Below, one piece after another: positions 45,936 to 55,134 of a DNA stretch of 64,000 nt (within the stretch, counting starts at the first letter, position 1; each line of letters opens with the position of its first letter). This DNA comes from Mycolicibacterium psychrotolerans (GTDB lineage: Bacteria; Actinomycetota; Actinomycetes; Mycobacteriales; Mycobacteriaceae). Below the pieces are notes generated by a model. It made no database searches. It saw only the letters and a program-made list of their open reading frames with translations, and was not told where the DNA came from. Location: contig NZ_AP022574.1 in assembly GCF_010729305.1 (NCBI RefSeq), positions 1,798,001-1,862,000 on the forward strand. Reading direction: 5' to 3'. The translations under genes and the position numbers were made by a program.

Positions 45936-46952
45936 ATGAGCTATGTCGCCGACCCGTCGGCCTCTGACGGCGATTTCAAGCGTGACACCGACTACATCAC
46001 CACCCGCGTCACCGCGGACGGCCGGGACGGCTACCCCGTCGAGCCGGGGCGCTACCGACTGATCGTGGCACGCGCGTGCCCGTGGGCGAACCGCACGATC
46101 ATCGTGCGTCGGCTACTGGGGTTGGAAGACGTTCTCTCCATTGGGTTCTGCGGACCCACCCACGACGAGCGCAGCTGGACGTTCGATCTGGACCCCGGCG
46201 GTGTCGACCCGGTGCTCGGCATCCACTACCTGCGCGACGCATACAACAAGCGCATCGCCGACTACCCCAAGGGGGTCACCGTCCCCGCGATCGTCGACGT
46301 GCCGACCGGTGAAGTGGCGACCAACGACTTCGCGCAGATCACCCTCGACTTCTCGACCGAGTGGACCGCTCACCACCGCGACGGTGCGCCCCAGCTCTAC
46401 CCCGAGCCGCTGCGGGCGGAGATCGACGAGGTGGCCCAGCGCATCTACACCGAGGTCAACAACGGCGTGTACCGCTGCGGATTCGCCGGTTCACAGCGCG
46501 CCTACGAGAAGGCCTACGACCGGCTGTTCACCGCGCTCGACTGGCTCTCCGACCGCCTCGCCGGTCAGCGATATCTGGTGGGAGACACCATCACCGAAGC
46601 CGACGTGCGGCTGTTCACCACGCTGGCACGCTTCGACCCCGTCTACCACGGGCACTTCAAGACCAACCGCAGCAAGCTCTCCGAGATGCCCGTGCTGTGG
46701 GCCTACGCGCGCGACCTGTTCCAGACGCCGGGCTTCGGGGACACCACGGACTTCGTCCAGATCAAGCAGCACTACTACATCGTGCACAGCGACATCAATC
46801 CCACCGGCGTCGTGCCGAAAGGGCCCGACCTGTCGAACTGGCTCACCCCGCACGGCCGGGAAGCATTGGGCGGCAGACCTTTCGGTGACGGCACCCCGCC
46901 GGGTCCGACCCGTGAGGGCGAGCAGGTGCCCGCCGGCCACGGCGCCGGCTGA
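45936..46952 (+). CDS. Xi-class GST / glutathionyl-hydroquinone-reductase-like protein
   Basis: 338 residues. Active Cys in RLIVARACPWANRTIIVRRL (about 49, CPWA motif); Xi-class features VLSIGFCGPTHDERSWTFDL, HYLRDAYNKRIADYPKGVTV and an all-helical C-terminal domain with RYLVGDTITEADVRLFTTLA and FVQIKQHYYIVHSDINPTGV. Mycobacteria lack glutathione, so mycothiol is the likely thiol and the reaction a reduction of thiol-quinone adducts. Its stop abuts the stop of the opposite gene with no gap. Confidence 0.9.
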   Translation: MSYVADPSASDGDFKRDTDYITTRVTADGRDGYPVEPGRYRLIVARACPWANRTIIVRRLLGLEDVLSIGFCGPTHDERSWTFDLDPGGVDPVLGIHYLRDAYNKRIADYPKGVTVPAIVDVPTGEVATNDFAQITLDFSTEWTAHHRDGAPQLYPEPLRAEIDEVAQRIYTEVNNGVYRCGFAGSQRAYEKAYDRLFTALDWLSDRLAGQRYLVGDTITEADVRLFTTLARFDPVYHGHFKTNRSKLSEMPVLWAYARDLFQTPGFGDTTDFVQIKQHYYIVHSDINPTGVVPKGPDLSNWLTPHGREALGGRPFGDGTPPGPTREGEQVPAGHGAG

Positions 46953-47435
46953 TCATTCCCAGACCGCGCGTACCGACCACTCGGCGTGCGGCACCGGAAA
47001 CTCGTTGCCCTCCTGATCGCGCACCAGGGTGGGCAGCTGCACCGCGAATCCGGTGAGCCGCCCGCGCTGCGCATCTACGGTGGGAATGGTCACCGCGAGA
47101 CGGGAATCGGGCCGGAACTCCTCGATGACGTCGCCGTCCTCGTAGGCGCGCAGCAGCACCCACGGCGCCTTCGCGATCGCGGTGGGCAGCGACAGTTGCA
47201 CGGGATGGCGGCCCGTCACCGGCACCTCACCCTGGTCGCCGGGCACCACGCAGTCGGTGGGGTTCAGTACTTGGCAGAACCGGTACGGCCCGACGCGGGC
47301 CAGATGTCCGGAGGAGTAGGCGGAGATCTCCGGCAGGTCCGGCGCCCGGTCGCGGGTGAGCCGCCACACCAGCACGCCGGTGCCGATGGAGGCGATCAGG
47401 GCGACTGCCGCGAGAACAGCGACAATACGTTTCAC
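46953..47435 (-). CDS. exported conserved hypothetical protein (DUF2771-like)
   Basis: 160 residues from GTG 47435 (VKRIVAVLAAVALIASIGTG), whose GTGA overlaps the stop of the MFS gene. One N-terminal hydrophobic segment is a membrane anchor or signal; no lipobox Cys. The rest is a soluble domain with two Cys (RFCQVLNPTDC) that may form a disulfide. Positional match of Rv0875c, next to an MFS transporter in mycobacteria. Coupling suggests the two act together at the membrane. Confidence 0.82.
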   Translation of the reverse strand: MKRIVAVLAAVALIASIGTGVLVWRLTRDRAPDLPEISAYSSGHLARVGPYRFCQVLNPTDCVVPGDQGEVPVTGRHPVQLSLPTAIAKAPWVLLRAYEDGDVIEEFRPDSRLAVTIPTVDAQRGRLTGFAVQLPTLVRDQEGNEFPVPHAEWSVRAVWE

Positions 47436-49108
47436 TCGCGGGTCACCGCCGGCTCGGCGCGTACGCCTTCGGCTGCCGCGAGCACCGGGCGGTTGCCGCC
47501 CAACCCCGGCACCAGGGACTCGCCGCGGTAGCTGAACACCGTCTGGGCCAGCCCGAGGATGAGCAGCGCGGTGATCGTGGTGAAGCCGGCGTACAACTCG
47601 GTGTAGATGAGGACGCCCGTCGCGCCGCCCACCACCCACGCCAGTTGCAGCAGCGACTCCGACCGCCCGAACGCCGATGCCCGCGATTCCTCGGGCAGAT
47701 CGTCCTGCAGGGACGCGTCCAGCGATGCCTTGGCGATCGCGCTCGCGCCCGACGTGACCAGAGTCGTCGCCGCGGCCACCAGCAGGTTGCCGGTCAGCGC
47801 GGTGGCCAGCGACATGGCCGTCACGGCGACGGCGCAGCGGACCACCAGCTGGGCGGGATGGCCCAGCTCGAGCCGCGCGGCGGTGAAGTTCCCGGTGAAG
47901 TTGCCGATGGCCGCCGCCGCACCGATCAGCCCGAGGATGCGCAACTGCTCCCAGCCGCTCGCGTCGTGGGCCTTGGCGACGAAGGCCGGGTACAGGAACA
48001 GGAAGCCGACCATCACCTTGACGGTGCAGTTGCCCCACAGCGCGGTGATGATGTTGCGGCCCAGGGGTTGGCGGGCCTTGGCGGTGGGCGCGGGCCCGCG
48101 ACGCAGCCCGGCGGGCTGACCGTGGTAGCTCAGCGTCGCCGGCACCTCGCCCTCGGTGACCTCGACCCACTTCGGGATGCGCATCGCCAGCACCGCGCCC
48201 GCGATCGAGACCGCCACCACCACGTAGAGCGCGCCCGGCATCCGGAACAGCTGGAAACCCCATTCGGCCGCCGCCGCGATGCCGCCGCCGATCATCGTTC
48301 CGCCGAGCAGGCCGAACGTCGTCAGCCGAGAGTTCACCCGAACCAGGTCGATCGTCGGGGGCAACACCCGCGGTGTCACGGCGCTGCGCAACACCGAGAA
48401 CGATTTCGACAGCACCATCATCCCGAGCGCACAGGGATACAGCACCCAGGACGGGAAGCTGCCCGTCGCGCTGTCGAAGTTGGCGATGAGAATCACGGCC
48501 AGCACGGTCCTCAGGACGAACGACGCGGCCAGCGCGACCCGCCTGCCGTGCTGCAGCCGATCCAGCGCGGGCCCGATCAGCGGGGCGATGATCGCGAACG
48601 GGGCGATCGTGATCAGCAGGTAGAGCGCCACGCGGCTCTTGCTCTCCCCGGTGGCGGCGGCGAAGAACAACGTGTTGGCCAGGGCGACCGCCATCGCTGC
48701 GTCGACAGCGAAGTTCGCGACCACCGGCCACGTCAGCGCGGTCAGCCCGGACTTGTCGGCGCCGTCGGCGGTGGCCGCCCGGTGCACGAGCCCGTACATC
48801 TTCGAACCCATCTCGCGGCTGCGCTGCGCCGCGGCGCGCGTGACGGTCACCTTCTCGCCTCCGGCCGCTCCCGGCCGGTCCGCGTCGTAGCGGTCGTAGT
48901 CGCGGCGGCGGGCCTGGTCGTCGAGTGGCGGTAGCCACCGGTTGGCGCTCTCGTTGGCCGTCGAGGACCGGCGCCGGCCCGGCGTGGCGACCGGATCACT
49001 CGGATAGTTGGCCATCCCGGGATGCTCGCCGGCGGGTGGGCGCGGGGGGTAGTAGCGTCCGCCGGGCGGACCGTCGGGGTCCGGGTGGTCGCGCCGCGCT
49101 CCTGTCAC
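47432..49108 (-). CDS. MFS-type membrane transporter (Rv0876c-like)
   Basis: 558 residues from GTG 49108 (VTGARRDHPDPDGPPGGRYY). A hydrophilic, Pro/Arg-rich cytosolic N-terminus of about 125 residues precedes some twelve hydrophobic segments, beginning VANFAVDAAMAVALANTLFF. Substrate not deducible; the long N-tail is unusual for MFS. The reading frame continues upstream to 49423 but overlaps the opposite gene at 49197, so it was not used. The 88-bp gap to that gene holds both promoters. Confidence 0.85.
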   Translation of the reverse strand: MTGARRDHPDPDGPPGGRYYPPRPPAGEHPGMANYPSDPVATPGRRRSSTANESANRWLPPLDDQARRRDYDRYDADRPGAAGGEKVTVTRAAAQRSREMGSKMYGLVHRAATADGADKSGLTALTWPVVANFAVDAAMAVALANTLFFAAATGESKSRVALYLLITIAPFAIIAPLIGPALDRLQHGRRVALAASFVLRTVLAVILIANFDSATGSFPSWVLYPCALGMMVLSKSFSVLRSAVTPRVLPPTIDLVRVNSRLTTFGLLGGTMIGGGIAAAAEWGFQLFRMPGALYVVVAVSIAGAVLAMRIPKWVEVTEGEVPATLSYHGQPAGLRRGPAPTAKARQPLGRNIITALWGNCTVKVMVGFLFLYPAFVAKAHDASGWEQLRILGLIGAAAAIGNFTGNFTAARLELGHPAQLVVRCAVAVTAMSLATALTGNLLVAAATTLVTSGASAIAKASLDASLQDDLPEESRASAFGRSESLLQLAWVVGGATGVLIYTELYAGFTTITALLILGLAQTVFSYRGESLVPGLGGNRPVLAAAEGVRAEPAVTRE

Positions 49109-49196
49109 GGCTCGATTCTCCCCTATGACGGCGACACCGGGCGCGCAGGCAACCGGTGTGGCTAGCTCCCGGCCCTGTCGGGCAAGATGAACACCG

Positions 49197-50036
49197 ATGG
49201 ACAGCGTGACCGAACCCCCGCCGCACGAGGCCGAACCCGAGGCCGGGCCCGAGCCCGAGTCGACGGTGCCCGAGCCGACGGTGCCCGAGCCGATGTCCGC
49301 CGAACTGGAGGCGATCCTGCTCGGCGCGGTCGACGAGGCGCGCGCGGCGATCGCTGAGTTCAGCGGCGAGGAGACGGTCGGCGAGTACCTGGGCGCCGGT
49401 TTCGAAGGCCCCGCGTCGGCCACCCACCGGTTCCTGGCCCAGATGCCCGGTTATCGCGGCTGGCAGTGGGCGGTCGTGGTGGCCGCCTCGCCGGGCGCCA
49501 CGCACGCGACCATCAGCGAAGTGGTGCTGGTTCCCGGCCCCACAGCACTGCTGGCGCCCAAGTGGGTGCCCTGGGAGGAACGCGTCCGGGCCGGCGACCT
49601 GAGTCCCGGCGACCTGTTGGCGCCCCCGGCTGACGATCCGCGCCTGGTGCCGGGCTACGCGGCGACCGGCGATCCGCAGATCGACGAGGTGGCGGTCGAG
49701 GTGGGACTCGGCCGGCGTCAGGTGCTGAGCCTGTGGGGCCGCAACGACGCCGCACAGCGGTGGCACGACGGCGAGTACGGGCCGGGCTCGGCGATGGCGC
49801 GCGCGACGCGCCGGATGTGCCGCGACTGCGGCTTCTACCTCCCGCTCGGTGGTGCGCTGGGGGTGATGTTCGGCGTGTGCGCCAACGAGTTCGCCGCCGA
49901 CGGACACGTCGTCGACGCCGAGTACGGCTGCGGCGCGCACTCTGACACGCCGGCGCCGCACGGCGCAGGTTCGCCGCTCTACGACCCGTTCGACGACGGC
50001 GTGCTCGACCTGGTGGAAGGTACCGACCAGGCTTAG
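49197..50036 (+). CDS. DUF3027 family protein
   Basis: 279 residues. An N-terminal acidic Pro/Glu stretch with repeated TVPEP, then the conserved region EETVGEYLGAGFEGPASATH, RFLAQMPGYRGWQWAVVVAA, PKWVPWEERVRAGDLSPGDL, and a Cys-rich end: RMCRDCGFYLPLGGALGVMF, GVCANEFAADGHVVDAEYGC. The four-Cys pattern may bind metal. Actinobacterial family without a known function. Convergent overlap of 4 bp with the SRPBCC gene. Confidence 0.87.
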   Translation: MDSVTEPPPHEAEPEAGPEPESTVPEPTVPEPMSAELEAILLGAVDEARAAIAEFSGEETVGEYLGAGFEGPASATHRFLAQMPGYRGWQWAVVVAASPGATHATISEVVLVPGPTALLAPKWVPWEERVRAGDLSPGDLLAPPADDPRLVPGYAATGDPQIDEVAVEVGLGRRQVLSLWGRNDAAQRWHDGEYGPGSAMARATRRMCRDCGFYLPLGGALGVMFGVCANEFAADGHVVDAEYGCGAHSDTPAPHGAGSPLYDPFDDGVLDLVEGTDQA

Positions 50037-50485
50037 TTCTCGGCGGCTGCCTTGATCCGGGCCAGCGAGGCGTTCATGCCCTCGATGAGTTCCTGCTCGA
50101 AACCGGGCACTCCGCCCATGAACTTGCCCACCAGGAACGTCGATACCGCCTTCGTGCCGTTCTCGGCATTGCGGGTTTCGATCAGTCGGGTACCGGCCTC
50201 GGTGGGCTCGAGTTCATAGCTCCACACGGTGTTGTTCTCGTTGACGCGGAAGGCGAGCTTCTGCTCGGGCACCAGTTCGGTGATGCGGCACGTCGTCGGC
50301 CAGAACAGCCGCCCCCGGCGGTTCATGTTGATGGTGCGAGCCCCCTGGCGCAGCCCGCCGAGTGCCTTCATCAGCCGGCACTGCGGGCTCCACTGCGGCA
50401 TCCGGTCCAGATCGGAGACCAGTCTCCACACCGTGGATACCGGTGCGTTGATGTCGATCTGCGCTTGCAAAATCGGCGCCGCCAT
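50033..50485 (-). CDS. SRPBCC family protein
   Basis: 150 residues from ATG 50485 (MAAPILQAQIDINAPVSTVW). Helix-grip pattern: RLVSDLDRMPQWSPQCRLMK, RRGRLFWPTTCRITELVPEQ, SYELEPTEAGTRLIETRNAE, and a long C-terminal helix GFEQELIEGMNASLARIKAA. Less similar to the other two SRPBCC proteins here than they are to each other. The ligand is unknown. Follows the DUF2530-like gene on the same strand. Confidence 0.85.
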   Translation of the reverse strand: MAAPILQAQIDINAPVSTVWRLVSDLDRMPQWSPQCRLMKALGGLRQGARTINMNRRGRLFWPTTCRITELVPEQKLAFRVNENNTVWSYELEPTEAGTRLIETRNAENGTKAVSTFLVGKFMGGVPGFEQELIEGMNASLARIKAAAEN

Positions 50486-50519
50486 GGCGTTTCCCCTTCG
50501 TCGTCGCCCGGGTGTCGGG

Positions 50520-50765
50520 TCAGTCCAAGCCGCTCTGTGCACCGCGGGAGCCGCGGCGCACGGCGTGACGTTGCCACAGAAAGATCGACGTGCCAAGGAC
50601 GCCGACGCCCAGTCCCGCGATCGTCACGGGCCGCCACGGAGCCAGCGCGTCGACGGTGAAAGCCAGCAGCGTGGCGATCAGCCAACCGCAGGTGATCGTC
50701 ACGATCACCGGCCACGGCGCGAGCAGCGCACGCGGCAGCGGCGGCGGTTCCGGCGGTGCGGTCAT
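50520..50765 (-). CDS. small two-helix membrane protein (DUF2530-like)
   Basis: 81 residues from ATG 50765 (MTAPPEPPPLPRALLAPWPV). Two hydrophobic segments, VIVTITCGWLIATLLAFTVD and VTIAGLGVGVLGTSIFLWQR, with basic ends. Matches by position and size the small membrane protein Rv0879c; the DUF2530 call is from pattern only. It ends 34 bp before the SRPBCC gene, so a two-gene unit is likely. Confidence 0.75.
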   Translation of the reverse strand: MTAPPEPPPLPRALLAPWPVIVTITCGWLIATLLAFTVDALAPWRPVTIAGLGVGVLGTSIFLWQRHAVRRGSRGAQSGLD

Positions 50766-50803
50766 CGGACCCAACGTAGCCGATCGCCCTCAGCGCGTCG
50801 GTA

Positions 50804-51643
50804 GTGTCGATCGCCGTGGAAACCGGACTGGTCGACGTCGTCGACATCGACGATCCCGCCGATCCCCGCCTCGACGACTTCCGCGACCTCAACAGCGTCG
50901 ACCGCAGGCCCGACCTGCCCACCGGCAAGGGACTGGTCATCGCCGAGGGTGTCCTGGTAGTGCAGCGCATGCTGGCTTCCCGGTTCCGGCCGCGTGCGCT
51001 GCTCGGCACCGACCGGCGGCTCGCCGAAATGCGGACCGATCTGGAGGGGGTCGGCGCCCCGTATTACCGGGCAAGCGCCGAGGTGATGGCCGAGGCGGTC
51101 GGCTTCCACCTCAACCGTGGCGTGCTCGCGTCGGCCTCTCGGGCCGCCGAGCTGACGGTGCCGCAGGTGATCGAGAACGCCACGACGGTCGCGGTGCTCG
51201 AGGGCGTCAACGATCACGAGAACCTCGGATCCATCTTCCGCAACGCCGCCGGGCTGGGGATCGGGGCGGTGATCTTCGGCAGTGGTTGCGCCGACCCGCT
51301 CTACCGGCGAGCGGTGCGGGTGTCGATGGGGCATGCGCTGCTTGTGCCGTTCGCCCGGGCTGCGCAGTGGCCGGGTGACTTGAAATTGTTGCGGGAAAAC
51401 GGCTTTCAGCTGATCGCGATGACGCCTGACCCCGGCGCGCACACCCTGGCCGAGGCGATGGGTGAGCTGGCCGGCCGCCGGGTCGCGATCCTGGTGGGTG
51501 CAGAGGGCCCCGGCCTGGCCGAGCACACGATGCGGGCGTGCGACGTGCGGGCTCGCATCCCGATGTCGCGCGGCACGGACTCGCTCAACGTCGCCACCGC
51601 TGCGGCGCTGGCGTTCTACGAGCGGGATAGGCTCGCGCCGTGA
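50804..51643 (+). CDS. SpoU/TrmH family RNA 2'-O-methyltransferase
   Basis: 279 residues from GTG 50804; GTG 50816 (VETGLVDVVD) is possible. An N-terminal substrate-binding domain (about 1-110), then the knotted SPOUT domain: motif 1 EGVNDHENLGSIFRNAAGLG with catalytic Arg, motif 2 RVAILVGAEGPGLAEHTM, motif 3 IPMSRGTDSLNVATAAALAF. It methylates a ribose in rRNA or tRNA; the site is unknown. Overlaps the next gene by 4 nt. Confidence 0.92.
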   Translation: MSIAVETGLVDVVDIDDPADPRLDDFRDLNSVDRRPDLPTGKGLVIAEGVLVVQRMLASRFRPRALLGTDRRLAEMRTDLEGVGAPYYRASAEVMAEAVGFHLNRGVLASASRAAELTVPQVIENATTVAVLEGVNDHENLGSIFRNAAGLGIGAVIFGSGCADPLYRRAVRVSMGHALLVPFARAAQWPGDLKLLRENGFQLIAMTPDPGAHTLAEAMGELAGRRVAILVGAEGPGLAEHTMRACDVRARIPMSRGTDSLNVATAAALAFYERDRLAP

Positions 51644-51924
51644 GGACGGAAGAGTCCACGCCGTGGGCCACCGGGTTGACGGTGGCGGCGTTCGTCGCCG
51701 CCGTGCTGGGCGCCGCGATCATCGTGCTGAGCATCGGATTGGCGCGGGTGCACCCGCTGCTGGCGGTCGGCCTCAATCTGATCGCCGTCGGCGGGCTCGC
51801 GCCCACGGTGTGGGGGTGGCGCCGGGTCCCGGTCTGGCGGTGGTTCGTGCTCGGTTCCGGCGTCGGTGTGGCCGGCGCGTGGATCGGGTTGTTAGCGCTG
51901 GCCGCCGCTGGAGCGCACGCCTAG
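51640..51924 (+). CDS. small membrane protein (DUF2537-like)
   Basis: 94 residues with three hydrophobic segments: LTVAAFVAAVLGAAIIVLSI, PLLAVGLNLIAVGGLAPTVW, and WFVLGSGVGVAGAWIGLLAL. The GTGA start overlaps the TrmH stop, so translation is coupled. Positional match of Rv0882. Its last 33 bp overlap the convergent sepH gene. Confidence 0.82.
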   Translation: MRTEESTPWATGLTVAAFVAAVLGAAIIVLSIGLARVHPLLAVGLNLIAVGGLAPTVWGWRRVPVWRWFVLGSGVGVAGAWIGLLALAAAGAHA

Positions 51925-52692
51925 CAGCACGTCCTCCCAGGCCGGCACGGTCGGCCGCTGCTTGCGCGGCCGCACCGGCTTGGCCGCCGCCGGCGCGGGC
52001 TGGTCGACCTCCTCGACCTCCACGGCCTCGGGTTCCGGCGCCGGTGCGGGCTCCGGCTCTTCGAGAGCCAGCTGCGCCACCGGGGCCAGCGGCCGCAGCG
52101 GCCGCGCGTAGTTCGGGTCGATGAGCTGGCATGCGGCGTCGTCGAACGCCGTCACGGTGCCGCCGTGCGCGCCGGGCGCATACCGGAAATGCGCGACGTT
52201 GTCGGACAGACCGGCCTTCCACGCCATCTGCACGGTCCAGCGGCCGTCCTCGTTGCGCCAGGCGTCCCAGTTCGTCGACTCCGGGTCCAAGCCGCGCGCG
52301 ATGAGCACGGCGGTCACCGTCTCCAGTAGCGTGAGCACCGACGGCCCGTCGGCCAGCACAGGATGCGCCGCGGTGGCCAGCTCGGCCGCGCGGGAGCGCT
52401 CCAGCAACACCGGGTGAGCGAAGCGTTCGACCCGCGCGATGTCGGCGCCCGAGGCGGCGGCCACCTGCTCGACCGAGGCTCCTGCGCGGATTTTGGCTTG
52501 AATATCTTTGGGGCGCAGCATGTTCGGCACCTCGACATCGATCGTGGTCTGGTTCGAGGCGACCCGGTCACCGCGCACCGCGGCCTTGAGTCGCTCGTCT
52601 GAGCGCAGGACGAACTTCTCCGCGGAGTCGTCCGATTCGCAGATGATCCGCTTGCCGTCGACGTCGAGTCCGACGACCTTAAGTTCCCGCAT
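51892..52692 (-). CDS. sepH: septation protein SepH
   Basis: 266 residues from ATG 52692 (MRELKVVGLDVDGKRIICES). The conserved N-terminal domain contains a helix-turn-helix (MLRPKDIQAKIRAGASVEQV, AAASGADIARVERFAHPVLL) and PVLADGPSVLTLLETV. A disordered Pro/Ala/Glu-rich linker leads to the conserved C-terminal motif RPTVPAWEDVLLGVRSSG. SepH binds FtsZ and stabilises Z-rings in Streptomyces and Mycobacterium. Earlier starts (52734) precede a good ribosome site and were not used. Confidence 0.92.
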   Translation of the reverse strand: MRELKVVGLDVDGKRIICESDDSAEKFVLRSDERLKAAVRGDRVASNQTTIDVEVPNMLRPKDIQAKIRAGASVEQVAAASGADIARVERFAHPVLLERSRAAELATAAHPVLADGPSVLTLLETVTAVLIARGLDPESTNWDAWRNEDGRWTVQMAWKAGLSDNVAHFRYAPGAHGGTVTAFDDAACQLIDPNYARPLRPLAPVAQLALEEPEPAPAPEPEAVEVEEVDQPAPAAAKPVRPRKQRPTVPAWEDVLLGVRSSGGQR

Positions 52693-52779
52693 GACGACCT
52701 CCTCCGGGCTGCGCCGAGCCCGATACGCGGTCACCCTACTGCGTTATCCGGCCGTTACCGCGGTGACACGCGGCAGTCG

Positions 52780-53904
<1,125 letters not shown>

Positions 53905-53957
53905 CTAGAACCGGGCCGTCGGATGGACCGAATCCGGCCGCCGCAGGACCACTCCAG

Positions 53958-53973
53958 GGTGATCTGGCTCACA
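53958..53973. promoter_or_regulatory. CRP-type site between serC and the AurF-like gene
   Basis: GGTGA-N6-TCACA, one base from the consensus TGTGA-N6-TCACA, with the GTGA/TCAC half-sites exact. It is 62 bp from the serC ATG. The serC/Rv0885 region is a reported CRP target in M. tuberculosis. TCACATGTGA (53969-53978) forms a second, overlapping palindrome. The rest of the 53896-54101 gap shows only a TATGAA -10-like box at 54064-54069. Confidence 0.65.
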
Positions 53974-54101
53974 TGTGACGGGGGTAACGTGGTTGTCGCA
54001 CAGCCGCAGAATTGGCCCTGGTTAATTCCTGGGACCGCGGGTACTGTCACTGGACAGCGAGCATATGAATGTAAACCTCAGTCGAGGCATGGAGGCTCAC
54101 A

Positions 54102-55130
54102 ATGGCTGTCAAGGAAGCGCGCACGAAGATCGTCCGGCGCTGGCGCAAGAACATGGACGTCTTCGACGACGCGGAGTACGTCAACACGCTGCAGACCCTC
54201 TCCGAGGGATCGGTGCGGCGCAATTTCAATCCCTACACCGACATCGACTGGAACTCGCCCGAGTTCGCCGTGACCCCGGACGACGAGCGCTGGATCCTGC
54301 CCGCGACCGATCCGATCGGCAAGCACGAGTGGTACCGCTCGCAATCGAGGGAACGGCAGATCGAGATCGGCATGTGGCGGCAGGCCAATGTCGCCAAGGT
54401 CGGTCTGCACTTCGAGTCGATCCTCATCCGCGGCCTGATGGAGTACGCGTTCTGGACGCCGAACGGGTCGCCGGAGTACCGCTACTGCCTCCACGAGGCG
54501 GTCGAGGAGTGCAACCACACCCTGATGTTCCAGGAGATGGTGAACCGGATCGGCGCCGACGTGCCCGGGATGCCCAAGCTGCTGAAGTGGATCCAGCCCA
54601 CCATCCCCCTGGTCGCCGGTCCGCTGCCGATCCCGTTCTGGTTCGGCATCCTCGCCGGCGAGGAGCCCATCGACCACACGCAGAAGAACGTGCTGCGCGA
54701 GGGCAAGGCGCTGCACCCGATCATGGAGCGCGTGATGGCGATCCACGTCGCCGAGGAGGCCCGGCACATCTCGTTCGCGCACGAGTATCTGCGCAAACGC
54801 GTCCCGCACCTTCCGCGCCGTAAACGCTTCTGGCTCTCGCTCTACGTTCCGGTGGTGATGCGGGTGCTGTGCTCGGCGATCATCGTTCCGCCGCGGGCGT
54901 TCTGGAAGGAATTCGACATTCCGCGCTCGGTGCGCAAGGACATCTTCTTCTCCTCGCCGGAGTCCCGCCAGATGCTGCGCGACATGTTCGGCGATGTGCG
55001 GATGCTGGCTCACGACACCGGTTTGATGAACCCGGTGGCCAAGCTCGTGTGGCGGATGTGCCGGATCGGCGGCCGCCCCAGCCGGTACCGCAGCGAGCCG
55101 CAGCGCGAGCACCTGGCCTCGGTCGCGTAG
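54102..55130 (+). CDS. AurF-like diiron oxygenase (p-aminobenzoate N-oxygenase family)
   Basis: 342 residues. The helical bundle carries carboxylate/His iron ligands: YCLHEAVEECNHTLMFQEMV and AIHVAEEARHISFAHEYLRK give E-x-x-E-x-x-H pairs; an earlier Glu is in VGLHFESILIRG. Membership in the AurF family implies an O2-activating diiron centre; AurF oxidises arylamines, but the mycobacterial substrate (Rv0885) is unknown. Start ATG 54102 with GGAGG nine bases before. It is followed after 4 nt by fprB, a likely electron donor. Confidence 0.85.
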   Translation: MAVKEARTKIVRRWRKNMDVFDDAEYVNTLQTLSEGSVRRNFNPYTDIDWNSPEFAVTPDDERWILPATDPIGKHEWYRSQSRERQIEIGMWRQANVAKVGLHFESILIRGLMEYAFWTPNGSPEYRYCLHEAVEECNHTLMFQEMVNRIGADVPGMPKLLKWIQPTIPLVAGPLPIPFWFGILAGEEPIDHTQKNVLREGKALHPIMERVMAIHVAEEARHISFAHEYLRKRVPHLPRRKRFWLSLYVPVVMRVLCSAIIVPPRAFWKEFDIPRSVRKDIFFSSPESRQMLRDMFGDVRMLAHDTGLMNPVAKLVWRMCRIGGRPSRYRSEPQREHLASVA

Positions 55131-55134
55131 GCGC